Part shown: positions 8,130-16,066 of the stretch, piece after piece
Position numbering within the stretch: position 1 is the stretch's first letter
Layout of the letters: the number at the start of each line of letters is the position of its first letter
DNA from: Allobogoriella deserti
GTDB lineage: Bacteria; Actinomycetota; Actinomycetes; Actinomycetales; Actinomycetaceae
Assembly (NCBI RefSeq): GCF_042680605.1
Contig: NZ_JBHUEE010000001.1
Coordinates: 1-64,000, forward strand
Direction of reading: 5' to 3'
Length of the DNA: 64,000 nucleotides
Position numbers and translations under genes: made by a program
The notes under the pieces: model-generated
Database searches by the model: none
Told to the model about the DNA's origin: nothing
What the model saw: only the letters and a program-made list of their open reading frames with translations

Positions 8130-9800
8130 CTACGACAATCCGACGATCTGCCCGTCGTCGTCCAGGTCGATGCGCTCGAACGCCGGCGATACGGGCAGTC
8201 CTGGCATCGTCATGATCGAGCCGGTGAGCGCGACGACGAAGCCGGCACCGGTCCGGGCCAGCAGGTCGCGCACGTGCAGCGTGAAGCCCTCGGGGGCGCC
8301 GAGTCTGCTCCCGTCGTCGGAGAAGGAGTACTGGGTCTTGGCCATGCACACCGCCATCTCGCCCCAGCCGTTCTCCTCGAACTCGGCCAGGCGCCGCCGT
8401 GCGGCGGCCGCGAACTCGACGTCGTCGGCGCGGTAGATCGTCCGAGCGATGGTGCGGATCTTCTCCTCCAGTCCCGTCGACGGCTCGTAGAGGCGGGTGA
8501 AGGTTGCGGCGGTGTCGGACCCGTCCAGGGCGTCCAGGACCGCTGCGGCGAACTCGTCTCCGCCGTCGTCGCCACCGCCGCGGGCCCAGATGTCGGCGAC
8601 GGCGCAGCGCACGCCGAGGCGCTCCGACCACTGGTGGACCACGGCGCGTTCGTCCTCGGTGTCGGTCGGGAAGGAGTTGAGGCCGATCACCGGCTCGAGG
8701 CCGAAGGTGCGGATGTTCTCCACGTGGCGCGTGAGGTTCGGCAGGCCGGCCTCGACCGCGGCTGCGTCCGGCGTCGTCACCTCCTCCGCCGGAACGCCGC
8801 CGTGGTACTTCAGGGCGCGGATGGTGGCCACGAGGACGACGGCGTCCGGGACCGCGTCCCCGGCACGGGTCTTGATGTCCAGGAACTTCTCCGCGCCGAG
8901 GTCGGCGCCGAAGCCGGCCTCGGTGACCACGACCTCGGCGAGCGCGCGGGCAGTCGTCGTCGCGATAACGGAGTTGCAGCCGTGTGCGATGTTCCCGAAC
9001 GGTCCGCCGTGCACCAGCGCCGGGGTGCCGGCGATGGTCTGGACGAGGTTCGGCTTGATCGCGTGCCGCAGCAGCGCGGTCAGCGCCCCCTGTGCGCCGA
9101 GATCGCCGACGGTCACCGGCCGACGATCGCCGGTGTAGGCGACCGTGATCCGGGCGAGCCGGGCCTTGAGGTCCGCGAGGTCGGTCGCGAGGCAGAGCAC
9201 GGCCATGATCTCGCTCGCGGCCGTGATGTCGAAGCCGCCCTCGTGCGGCACTCCGTCCGTGGGGGAGCCGAGCCCGACGACGACGTTGCGCAATGCGCGG
9301 TCGTTGACGTCCAGCACGCGGCGCCAGGTGATCCGGCGGGCGTCGATGCCGAGCGGGTTGCCCTGGTAGAGGCTGTTCTCCACGATCGCGGCGAGCGTGT
9401 TGTTCGCCGTTGTGATGGCGTGGAAGTCGCCGGTGAAGTGCAGGTTGATGTCCTCCATCGGCAGCACCTGTGACCGGCCGCCGCCGGCGGCGCCGCCCTT
9501 CATGCCGAGCACCGGGCCGAGCGAGGGCTCGCGGACCGCGACGATGGTGCGCCGCCCGGTGCGGGCGATCGCATCGGCGAGGCCGATCGACATCGTCGTC
9601 TTCCCCTCGCCCGGAGGTGTCGGGCTCATGGCGCTGACGAGGACCAGCTTGCCCCGCCCACCAGGTGGCAGCTTCGTCACGTCGACCTTAGCCATGTGCC
9701 GGCCGTACGGCTCGATGGCCTGAGCCGGGATCCCGGCCTTGTCCGCGATCTCCTCGATCGGGCGCATATCTGCGGCTCGGGCGAAGTCCAGATCGTCCAC
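8130..9800 (-). CDS. fhs: Formate--tetrahydrofolate ligase
   Basis: 556 aa, full length for the family. It joins formate and tetrahydrofolate using ATP to give 10-formyl-THF for one-carbon metabolism. Visible: the ATP-binding TPPGEGKTTMSIGLADA (about 60), VREPSLGPVLGMKGGAAGGG, the NNTLAA segment, HGGPFGNIAHGCNS, and TEAGFGADLGAEKF. Start taken as the second of two in-frame GTGs (9800), five bases after AAGGAG; the GTG at 9806 lies too close to that site. The gene is divergent from dnaK with 348 bases between. Confidence 0.97.
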   Translation of the reverse strand: MDDLDFARAADMRPIEEIADKAGIPAQAIEPYGRHMAKVDVTKLPPGGRGKLVLVSAMSPTPPGEGKTTMSIGLADAIARTGRRTIVAVREPSLGPVLGMKGGAAGGGRSQVLPMEDINLHFTGDFHAITTANNTLAAIVENSLYQGNPLGIDARRITWRRVLDVNDRALRNVVVGLGSPTDGVPHEGGFDITAASEIMAVLCLATDLADLKARLARITVAYTGDRRPVTVGDLGAQGALTALLRHAIKPNLVQTIAGTPALVHGGPFGNIAHGCNSVIATTTARALAEVVVTEAGFGADLGAEKFLDIKTRAGDAVPDAVVLVATIRALKYHGGVPAEEVTTPDAAAVEAGLPNLTRHVENIRTFGLEPVIGLNSFPTDTEDERAVVHQWSERLGVRCAVADIWARGGGDDGGDEFAAAVLDALDGSDTAATFTRLYEPSTGLEEKIRTIARTIYRADDVEFAAAARRRLAEFEENGWGEMAVCMAKTQYSFSDDGSRLGAPEGFTLHVRDLLARTGAGFVVALTGSIMTMPGLPVSPAFERIDLDDDGQIVGLS

Positions 9801-10018
9801 GACCACTCCTTCGTGCCGGTGGCGCCCCGCCCGGTCCGGACGAGGTCCTGTGCACGCCGCTGACGTGCCGGGTTACCCAGGATGGTGCCAGGCCGGTGGG
9901 CGGAACGCTATCCCTGCTCGCCGCCGTCCGTGGCGTCGGCGCGACCTCGTCGAGTCGGTCTGCGCGCCCCGTCCCGACGATGTGTTTCACCGCCGGGAAC
10001 AAACGACGCCGACGGATA

Positions 10019-10039
10019 GTTGAGCCATACAGACTCAAG
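10019..10039. promoter_or_regulatory. HAIR operator 1 of dnaK (imperfect)
   Basis: GTTGAGC, seven bases, ACTCAAG: the HspR-associated inverted repeat CTTGAGT-N7-ACTCAAG with two changes in the left arm. It lies 109 bases before the dnaK start. HspR with DnaK as co-repressor is known to bind such sites in actinobacteria. Confidence 0.88.
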
Positions 10040-10081
10040 TTCGGCGCTCTCGATTTGGTGCTGAGCCCGTCGGAGAGCAGA

Positions 10082-10102
10082 CTTGAGTGCATAGGACTCA
10101 AG
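10082..10102. promoter_or_regulatory. HAIR operator 2 of dnaK (perfect consensus)
   Basis: CTTGAGT, GCATAGG, ACTCAAG: both arms match the HspR operator consensus exactly. It ends 46 bases before the dnaK ATG, nearly the same distance as the HAIR site before clpB, and so probably overlaps the heat-shock promoter. The intergenic stretch 9801-10148 otherwise shows no gene. Confidence 0.95.
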
Positions 10103-10148
10103 ACCGGCGCGACAGGCGCCGGCGATCCGAACGAAGGAGCGAGCACAC

Positions 10149-12014
10149 ATGGCACGAGCTGTCGGTATCGACCTCGGAACCACCAACTCGGTGGTCGCCG
10201 TCCTCGAGGGTGGCGAGCCCACGGTCATCGCCAACGCCGAGGGATCGCGCACCACCCCGTCCGTCGTCGCGTTCAGTAAGTCCGGCGAGGTGCTGGTCGG
10301 TGAGGTCGCCAAGCGGCAGGCCGTCACCAACGTGGACCGCACCATCTCCTCGGTCAAGCGCCACATGGGCACCGACTGGAAGACCGAGGTCGACGACAAG
10401 AATTACACCGCGCAGGAGATCTCCGCCCGCATCCTCGGCAAGCTCAAGAAGGACGCCGAGTCCTACCTGGGCGAAGAGGTCACCGATGCGGTCATCACCG
10501 TCCCGGCCTACTTCAACGACGCCGAGCGTCAGGCCACCAAGGAGGCCGGCCAGATCGCGGGCCTGAACGTCTCGCGCATCGTCAACGAGCCGACCGCCGC
10601 CGCTCTGGCCTACGGCCTGGAGAAGGGCAAGGAGGACGAGACCATCCTGGTCTTCGACCTCGGTGGCGGGACGTTCGACGTCTCGCTGCTCGAGGTGGGC
10701 AAGGACGAGGACGACTTCGCCACGATCCAGGTCCGCGCCACCAACGGCGACAACCGCCTCGGCGGCGACGACTGGGACCAGCGCATCGTCGACTGGCTGG
10801 TCAAGCAGGTCCAGAACAAGGAAGGCGTGGACCTGTCCAAGGACCGCATCGCCCTGCAGCGTCTGCGGGAGGCCGCGGAGCAGGCCAAGAAGGAACTGTC
10901 CTCCGCCACCACCACGAACATCTCGCTGCAGTACCTCTCGATGAGTGAGTCCGGCCCGATCCACCTCGACGAGCGCCTCACCCGCGCCGCGTTCGAGGAC
11001 ATGACCTCGGACCTGCTCGAGCGCACCAAGCAGCCCTTCCACAACGTCATGAAGGACGCCGGGATGTCCGTGGGCGACATCAACCACGTCATCCTGGTCG
11101 GCGGCTCGACCCGGATGCCGGCCGTGACCGAGCTCGTGCGCGAGCTCACCGGTGGCAAGGAGCCCAACAAGGGCGTCAACCCGGACGAGGTCGTGGCCGT
11201 CGGCGCCGCGCTGCAGGCGGGTGTCATCCAGGGTGACCGCAAGGACGTCCTGCTCATCGACGTCACCCCGCTCTCCCTCGGCATCGAGACCAAGGGCGGC
11301 GTGATGACCAAGCTCATCGAGCGGAACACGGCCATCCCGACCAAGCGCTCCGAGGTGTTCTCCACCGCCGAGGACAACCAGCCGAGCGTGCTCATCCAGG
11401 TCTTCCAGGGCGAGCGTGAGTTCGCCCGGGACAACAAGCCGCTGGGCACGTTCGAGCTGACCGGCATCGCGCCCGCCCCGCGCGGCGTGCCGCAGATCGA
11501 GGTCACCTTCGACATCGACGCGAACGGCATCGTGCACGTCTCCGCCAAGGACCGCGGCACCGGCCAGGAGCAGTCGATGACCATCACCGGTGGGTCCGCC
11601 CTCCCGCAGGAGGAGATCGACCGCATGGTCAAGGAGGCCGAGGCGCACGCCGCCGAGGACGCCAAGCGTCGCGAGGAGGCCGAGACGCGGAACACCGCCG
11701 AGCAGCTGGTCTACTCGACGGAGAAGCTCCTCAGCGACAACAAGGAGAAGCTCTCCGACGACGTGGTCAACGAGGTGCAGGAAGGCGTCGACGCGCTCAA
11801 GAAGGCCCTCGAGGGTGACGACATCGAGGCCGTGAAGTCCGCGCAGGCGGACCTGACCACCCGCAGCCAGAAGATCGGCGAGGCGCTGTACGCCCAGCAG
11901 GGCGACGGCGCGGCCGGCGCTGCCGGTGCGGACGCCTCGGCCGAGGGCGCCTCCGGGTCCGCGGACGAGGACGTCGTCGACGCCGAGGTCGTGGACGACG
12001 AGGACAACAAGTGA
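10149..12014 (+). CDS. dnaK: Molecular chaperone DnaK (Hsp70)
   Basis: 621 aa. ATPase domain opens ARAVGIDLGTTNSVVAVLEG and contains FDLGGGTFDVSLLEVG and VGGSTRMPAV; substrate domain follows from about 365 with DVTPLSLGIETKGG; the lid ends in an acidic disordered tail (VVDAEVVDDEDNK). It folds and protects proteins in the cytoplasm and serves as co-repressor for HspR. First gene of dnaK-grpE-dnaJ, with a GGAG site and two HAIR operators upstream. Its stop overlaps the grpE GTG by four bases. Confidence 0.99.
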   Translation: MARAVGIDLGTTNSVVAVLEGGEPTVIANAEGSRTTPSVVAFSKSGEVLVGEVAKRQAVTNVDRTISSVKRHMGTDWKTEVDDKNYTAQEISARILGKLKKDAESYLGEEVTDAVITVPAYFNDAERQATKEAGQIAGLNVSRIVNEPTAAALAYGLEKGKEDETILVFDLGGGTFDVSLLEVGKDEDDFATIQVRATNGDNRLGGDDWDQRIVDWLVKQVQNKEGVDLSKDRIALQRLREAAEQAKKELSSATTTNISLQYLSMSESGPIHLDERLTRAAFEDMTSDLLERTKQPFHNVMKDAGMSVGDINHVILVGGSTRMPAVTELVRELTGGKEPNKGVNPDEVVAVGAALQAGVIQGDRKDVLLIDVTPLSLGIETKGGVMTKLIERNTAIPTKRSEVFSTAEDNQPSVLIQVFQGEREFARDNKPLGTFELTGIAPAPRGVPQIEVTFDIDANGIVHVSAKDRGTGQEQSMTITGGSALPQEEIDRMVKEAEAHAAEDAKRREEAETRNTAEQLVYSTEKLLSDNKEKLSDDVVNEVQEGVDALKKALEGDDIEAVKSAQADLTTRSQKIGEALYAQQGDGAAGAAGADASAEGASGSADEDVVDAEVVDDEDNK

Positions 12015-12730
12015 CGGCAGAGAACGAGCGTCCCGAGGCCGGGTATGAGCCGCCGGTGGTCAATGACCGCCGGAAGGTGGACCCGGAGACCGGGCAGGTG
12101 CGTGAGGACCGTGAGGAATCCGAGGCGGGTGCGCCGTCGTCCGGCGACGGCGCCCCGCCCGGGGCGGGACCCGACGTCGCCCAGGCGGCGGACGGGATCG
12201 TGCCGGAGGACGCGGCTGAGGCCGATCGCTCGGACGCGGAGCAGGCACCGGCCGGCGAGCCGGCCGCTGAGGACGACCCGCTCGCCCAGGCCCGCGCCGA
12301 GGCCGCCGACCTACAGGACCAGCTCGCCCGCCGCAACGCGGACGTCTACAACATCCAGCAGGAGTACGCCGGCTACGTCCGGCGCTCCAAGGCGGACGCC
12401 GCGAACCAGCGGCAGGCCGGGGTGCACGAGGTCCTCGAGTCGCTCATGGGCGTGCTCGACGAGGTCGAGCTCGCTCGCCAGCACGGCGACCTGACCGGCC
12501 CGTTCGCCTCGATCGCCGAGAAGCTCGAGCAGACGCTGTCCCAGCGCTTCCAGCTCACCCGCTTCGGCGAGGTGGGTGAGGAGTTCGACCCCGAGGTCCA
12601 CGAGGCGCTCATGCATGCCACGGACTCCGAGGCCACCGCGACCACCGTGACCCAGGTGCTGCAGCCGGGATACCGCGCCGGTGAGAAGGTGCTGCGGGCC
12701 GCTCGGGTGGCGGTCACGAGCCCTGAGTGA
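12011..12730 (+). CDS. grpE: Nucleotide exchange factor GrpE
   Basis: 239 aa. A long acidic disordered N-terminus (about 95 residues, Glu/Ala/Pro-rich) leads into the coiled coil (AEAADLQDQLARRNADVYNIQQEYAGYVRR) and the C-terminal beta domain (FGEVGEEFDPEVHEALMH, TVTQVLQPGYRAGEKVLRAARVAV). It releases ADP from DnaK and may act as thermosensor. GTG start within the dnaK stop (GTGA), so translation is probably coupled. Confidence 0.97.
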   Translation: MTAENERPEAGYEPPVVNDRRKVDPETGQVREDREESEAGAPSSGDGAPPGAGPDVAQAADGIVPEDAAEADRSDAEQAPAGEPAAEDDPLAQARAEAADLQDQLARRNADVYNIQQEYAGYVRRSKADAANQRQAGVHEVLESLMGVLDEVELARQHGDLTGPFASIAEKLEQTLSQRFQLTRFGEVGEEFDPEVHEALMHATDSEATATTVTQVLQPGYRAGEKVLRAARVAVTSPE

Positions 12731-12769
12731 CCGGGGGTCGCGTCGATGAACAACACTGTCTGCGTCCGG

Positions 12770-12803
12770 TGCGGTGCCGGTCGGTCCGCCGGCCGGCACC
12801 GCA
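12770..12803 (+). terminator. Hairpin in the grpE-dnaJ gap (attenuator candidate)
   Basis: TGCGGTGCCGG at 12770-12780 pairs perfectly with CCGGCACCGCA at 12793-12803 over a 12-base loop. No T-run follows. It may reduce read-through into dnaJ or protect the upstream mRNA end, giving less dnaJ than dnaK product. Inferred from sequence alone. Confidence 0.5.
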
Positions 12804-12830
12804 GCACGGCACGATCCGGGAGGTGACGTC

Positions 12831-13832
12831 TTGACTGGTCAGGATTGGCTGGAGAAGGACTTCTACGCCGAACTGGGTGTGCCCAAGGACGCCGACGCCG
12901 ACACGATCAAGAAGGCCTACCGGAAGCTGGCACGGCAGTACCACCCGGACCAGAATCCCGGTGACGCCACCGCCGAGGAGCGGTTCAAGTCCGTCGGTGA
13001 GGCGTACGCCGTGCTCTCGGACCCCGAACAGCGCAAGCAGTACGACGCCCTGCGGACGATGGCCGGCGGCGGTGCCCGGTTCTCCGCGGGAAGTGGCGGC
13101 ACGGGCGCGACGGGCGCCGGCTTCGAGGACCTGTTCAGCGACATGTTCGGCGGGGCCGCCGGCGGTGGTGGTCCGCGCGTGCGGTACACCTCCACCGGCA
13201 CCGGACAGGGAGCCCCGGGCTTCGAGGATCTCTTCTCCGGGATGTTCGGCGGAGGGGGCTTCGGCTCTCGCCGCCGGCCGCAACGCGGAGCGGACGTGAC
13301 GACGTCGGCCTCGCTGCCGTTCCGCAACGCCGTGGAGGGTGCCACCGTCCAGCTCACGGTCGAGGGCCGCACCATGACCGTGCGCATCCCGCCCGGCGTG
13401 CACGACGGCCAGAAGATCCGGCTGCGCGGTAAGGGGCGCCCGGGGACCAACGGTGGCGAGGCCGGTGACCTCATCGTCACCGTCGACGTCGAGCCGCACC
13501 CGCTGTTCTCGCTCGACGGGAACAACGTGCGCCTGACGGTGCCGATCACCTTCGACGAGGCGGCGCTCGGCGCCACCATCGAGGTGCCGACGCTGGACGG
13601 TCGACCGGTCAAGCTCAAGGTGCCCGCCGGGACGCCGTCCGGCCGGACCCTGCGGGTGCGCCGCAAGGGCCTGCACGTGAAGAACGGGCCCGACGGTGAC
13701 CTGCTGGTCACCGTGAACGTCGTCGTGCCCAGCAGGCTCTCGGGTGCGGCGAAGGACGCCGTCAAGAAGTTCGCCGAGGCGAACGACGGCGCCGACCCGC
13801 GCTCCGGCCTGATGGAGCAGGCCGCGCGATGA
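12831..13832 (+). CDS. dnaJ: DnaJ-family co-chaperone without zinc finger
   Basis: 333 aa. J domain at 1-75 with the HPD tripeptide (ARQYHPDQNPGDATAEERF), a Gly/Phe-rich linker containing twice the motif GFEDLFS.MFGG (about 98 and 128), then the two C-terminal beta domains and dimer tail. The four CxxCxGxG zinc repeats of classical type I DnaJ are absent, so this is a type II (CbpA-like) J protein although it occupies the dnaJ place in the operon. Start is TTG at 12831, chosen because GGGAGGTGA lies directly upstream at proper spacing; other in-frame starts are upstream of this site. It stimulates DnaK ATPase. Confidence 0.93.
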   Translation: MTGQDWLEKDFYAELGVPKDADADTIKKAYRKLARQYHPDQNPGDATAEERFKSVGEAYAVLSDPEQRKQYDALRTMAGGGARFSAGSGGTGATGAGFEDLFSDMFGGAAGGGGPRVRYTSTGTGQGAPGFEDLFSGMFGGGGFGSRRRPQRGADVTTSASLPFRNAVEGATVQLTVEGRTMTVRIPPGVHDGQKIRLRGKGRPGTNGGEAGDLIVTVDVEPHPLFSLDGNNVRLTVPITFDEAALGATIEVPTLDGRPVKLKVPAGTPSGRTLRVRRKGLHVKNGPDGDLLVTVNVVVPSRLSGAAKDAVKKFAEANDGADPRSGLMEQAAR

Positions 13833-13836
13833 TCCG

Positions 13837-13868
13837 GTGGGCCGGGCGGCAGTGACCGCCCGGCCCAC
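13837..13868 (+). terminator. Terminator-like hairpin between dnaJ and hspR
   Basis: A perfect 13-bp stem (GTGGGCCGGGCGG / CCGCCCGGCCCAC) with a six-base loop starts four bases after the dnaJ stop. There is no T-run, as is common in high-GC actinobacteria. It should make hspR partly independent of the dnaK promoter. Confidence 0.75.
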
Positions 13869-13903
13869 GTCGTTCGTAGACTCGGAGGCAGGAGGGCAGA
13901 GCG

Positions 13904-14329
13904 ATGGCTGACTGGCGTGAGGACGCGCCGTTGCTGACGATCTCTGTCGCTGCCGGACTTGCCGGGATGCACCCGCAGACGCTGCGGCAGTACGACCGTC
14001 TCGGGCTCGTCGAGCCCCGCCGCACCCGCGGGCGCGGCCGCCGGTACTCGATGCGTGACGTCTACCGGCTGCGCGAGGTGCAGCGGCTCAGCCAGGAGGA
14101 GGGCGTCAACCTCGCCGGCATCAAGCGCATCCTCGAGCTGGAGCGCGCACTGGAGGACGCCCGCGAGGAGAACGAACGGCTGCGGGTCCAGGCCGACCCC
14201 GGGCAGCGCATCTTCGCCGCGGACCCCACCGGCGACGTCGTGGCGGTGCCGCGCGGCACCCGGGTGCGCCGCGTCTCGGCGTCGAGCTCGGGTGCGATGG
14301 TGCTCTGGCGTCCGCGTTCGCGCGGCTGA
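13904..14329 (+). CDS. hspR: Heat-shock repressor HspR (MerR family)
   Basis: 141 aa. MerR-type winged helix at 10-80: LTISVAAGLAGMHPQTLRQYDRLGLVEP, GRGRRYSMRDVYRLREVQRLSQEEGVNLAGIKRIL; then a coiled-coil (ELERALEDAREENERLR) and a C-terminal tail. The signature AGMHPQTLRQYDRLGLV is that of HspR. It represses dnaK and clpB through HAIR sites, of which three are visible in this window. AGGAGGG is placed well before the ATG. Confidence 0.96.
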   Translation: MADWREDAPLLTISVAAGLAGMHPQTLRQYDRLGLVEPRRTRGRGRRYSMRDVYRLREVQRLSQEEGVNLAGIKRILELERALEDAREENERLRVQADPGQRIFAADPTGDVVAVPRGTRVRRVSASSSGAMVLWRPRSRG

Positions 14330-14387
14330 GGTACTGACGCTCGCCCACCGTCGGGGCTACGCTGAGAGCGACCCGGGGAGGCTGATG

Positions 14388-14696
14388 ATGAGCCGTGAGA
14401 CGTCGCAGGCCACACGCGCGGCCTCGGGTCGCGTCGAGGTCTCGCTCGGGCAGACCTTGGTGCTGCTCGCCGGCGCCGCATTCGGCGGATTCTGTCTGGG
14501 CTTCCTCGTCCCCGGGGGAGGCGCGCCCAAATGGCTCCTGACTGTGGCGATCATCGGCGGCCTGCTGATGCAGCTTGCCCGCACGGGTCTGCTCGTGGTG
14601 CCGGCGACTCGCGAGCGCACCTCACGCGTCGGCGCCGTGCTCCTCGGTATCGGCCTCGCGGGCGGCCTCCTCACCCTGCTGGCCGAGCGACTCTGA
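14388..14696 (+). CDS. Small two-to-three-TM membrane protein, tandem paralogue A
   Basis: 102 aa. A short polar N-terminus (SRETSQATRAASGRVEVS) precedes hydrophobic segments near LVLLAGAAFGGFCLGFLV, WLLTVAIIGGLLMQLARTGLLV and VGAVLLGIGLAGGLLTLLA. GGGGAGG lies upstream; two adjacent ATGs (14385 and 14388) are possible starts, the second better spaced. It is clearly related to the next gene (shared RVEVS, QLARTGL/QLSRTGLV, GGLLTLLA/GGFIALLA). Function unknown; it follows hspR by 58 bases but no HAIR site was seen before it. Confidence 0.7.
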   Translation: MSRETSQATRAASGRVEVSLGQTLVLLAGAAFGGFCLGFLVPGGGAPKWLLTVAIIGGLLMQLARTGLLVVPATRERTSRVGAVLLGIGLAGGLLTLLAERL

Positions 14697-14733
14697 CGCT
14701 GTCTCGGCTCACCTGACGTAGGAGGTTTGGGAG

Positions 14734-15057
14734 ATGAGCAGCGGCGAAGCGGCGCCTTCGTGGGCTGAGACAGCGAGCGAGAGCGACCGCGTCGAAGTCT
14801 CGCGCCGACACACGATCCTGCTGGTGGCTATGGCGGTCCTTGCCGGCTTCTTCGTGGCGCTCAACGCACTCCGCTGGGAGGGGGCTTGGCAAGGTTTCAT
14901 GCTCGGCCTGGTGTTGTGCGGCCTGACGGACCAGCTGTCGCGGACGGGTCTGGTCGCCGACGCCGCCGCCAGTCGCAACCTGTCGCGTGCGGCAAACGTG
15001 GGGGTATGGCTCGCCCTGGTCGGCGGATTCATCGCTCTGCTCGCCGGAGAGTTCTGA
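14734..15057 (+). CDS. Small membrane protein, tandem paralogue B
   Basis: 107 aa. Polar N-terminus, then RVEVSRRHTILLVAMAVLAG, a second segment with MLGLVLCGLTDQLSRTGLV and a third with WLALVGGFIALLAGEF. GGAGG is found eight bases before the ATG. Homologous over most of its length to the gene immediately upstream, so a tandem duplication. No known family recognised. Confidence 0.72.
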   Translation: MSSGEAAPSWAETASESDRVEVSRRHTILLVAMAVLAGFFVALNALRWEGAWQGFMLGLVLCGLTDQLSRTGLVADAAASRNLSRAANVGVWLALVGGFIALLAGEF

Positions 15058-15129
15058 GGCGCCGGCCGGCCTGCGTCGAGATCGCCGTTTCGGTCGCTAC
15101 CTACGACCTGAGCCGCACTTTGTCCGTCG

Positions 15130-15435
15130 TCACGAGTAGCTGAACAGGTTGGCGAAGACGATGGCGCCCACGATGCCGGCGAGCAACAGCCACAGGCTGA
15201 ACCGCCGCCAGAGGTTCGGCATGAGGTGCTCGCCGCCAAGTGCCTGCAGCGCCTCCTCGTCACTGACGGGGCGGGTCGCCCAGCCCTGCGGGGTGGCTGT
15301 CGCCAGCTCGTAGCGGTACTTGAACGCCACCGAGAAGATGAACATCAGAGCGAAGTAGCGGTACGTCCGGATGACGACGTGCTGCGGTGAGACCTGGCGG
15401 TTCAGGCTTCGGCTGCCCCAGCCCCAGAAGATCAT
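15130..15435 (-). CDS. Small membrane protein of unknown function
   Basis: 101 aa with two membrane segments: TYRYFALMFIFSVAFKYRY (about 24-42) and SLWLLLAGIVGAIVFANLFSYS at the C-terminus. Between them is a soluble loop with SDEEALQALGGEHL. Convergent to the tandem membrane genes. GAAGGG lies upstream of the ATG. No family recognised. Confidence 0.55.
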   Translation of the reverse strand: MIFWGWGSRSLNRQVSPQHVVIRTYRYFALMFIFSVAFKYRYELATATPQGWATRPVSDEEALQALGGEHLMPNLWRRFSLWLLLAGIVGAIVFANLFSYS

Positions 15436-15595
15436 CGAGTGCCCTTCGTCCTGCGTGGCCTGCGTTCCCGCACAGGGATATCACGGCCGGCCCCAAGCGG
15501 TCGCTGAGTGTCTGCCAGGCATGCCGGGGTGCGCCGAGATCGTCGTGTCGGTCACTGAGAGAAACCGGAACGACAATCTCGCACAGCGAGCGCAC

Positions 15596-16066
15596 TCAGC
15601 CGCGGGGCTCACCTGCGCATTGCCGGAGCGCCGCGGCCAGGTCGCGCGCTACCGCGTCCAGCTCGCCGCGAGATGGGCGCTGCGGCGGGTTGTCCTCAAC
15701 GATCCGCATGCCGTCACTTGTACGGCGCGGGATGACGTGCATGTGCACGTGCCCGACGCTCTGGCCGGCGATCTCACCATCCGACAGGTGGAGATTCACT
15801 CCCTCGCTCCACGTCGGATTCTTCCGCAGCGCCACGGCGACGCGATGCGCCACCCGCCACACCGCGACGCCGTCGCGATCCGACAGACCAGTCAGCCCAC
15901 TGGCATGCCTGCGCGGCGCGACGAGGACATGCCCGGCGTTGACAGGTGCCGTGTCCAGGAAGGCGACGACCGCGTCGTCGGCGTGAACCACGCTGGCAGG
16001 CTCGGTCGCGTCTGCGATCCGGCAAAACAAGCATGTCGTTCGGGCCGACCCTCCTGGCGTGGTCAC
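15596..16066 (-). CDS. HIT family nucleotide-binding hydrolase
   Basis: 156 aa. Begins with a CLFCRIADATEPASVVH segment; the CxxC pair is usual in HIT proteins that bind zinc. The histidine triad is GQSVGHVHMHVIPRR near residue 108. Such proteins cleave AMP or GMP linked to small groups. Start is GTG at 16066, overlapping the stop of the upstream peptidase by four bases (GTGA), so the two are translated together; an ORF open far upstream in the same frame is antisense-frame noise through the peptidase. Confidence 0.92.
   Translation of the reverse strand: MTTPGGSARTTCLFCRIADATEPASVVHADDAVVAFLDTAPVNAGHVLVAPRRHASGLTGLSDRDGVAVWRVAHRVAVALRKNPTWSEGVNLHLSDGEIAGQSVGHVHMHVIPRRTSDGMRIVEDNPPQRPSRGELDAVARDLAAALRQCAGEPRG

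Noticed and set aside
10098..11648. 516-codon open frame antisense to dnaK
   Set aside because: Mirror frame of a highly expressed high-GC gene; no ribosome site or family motif.
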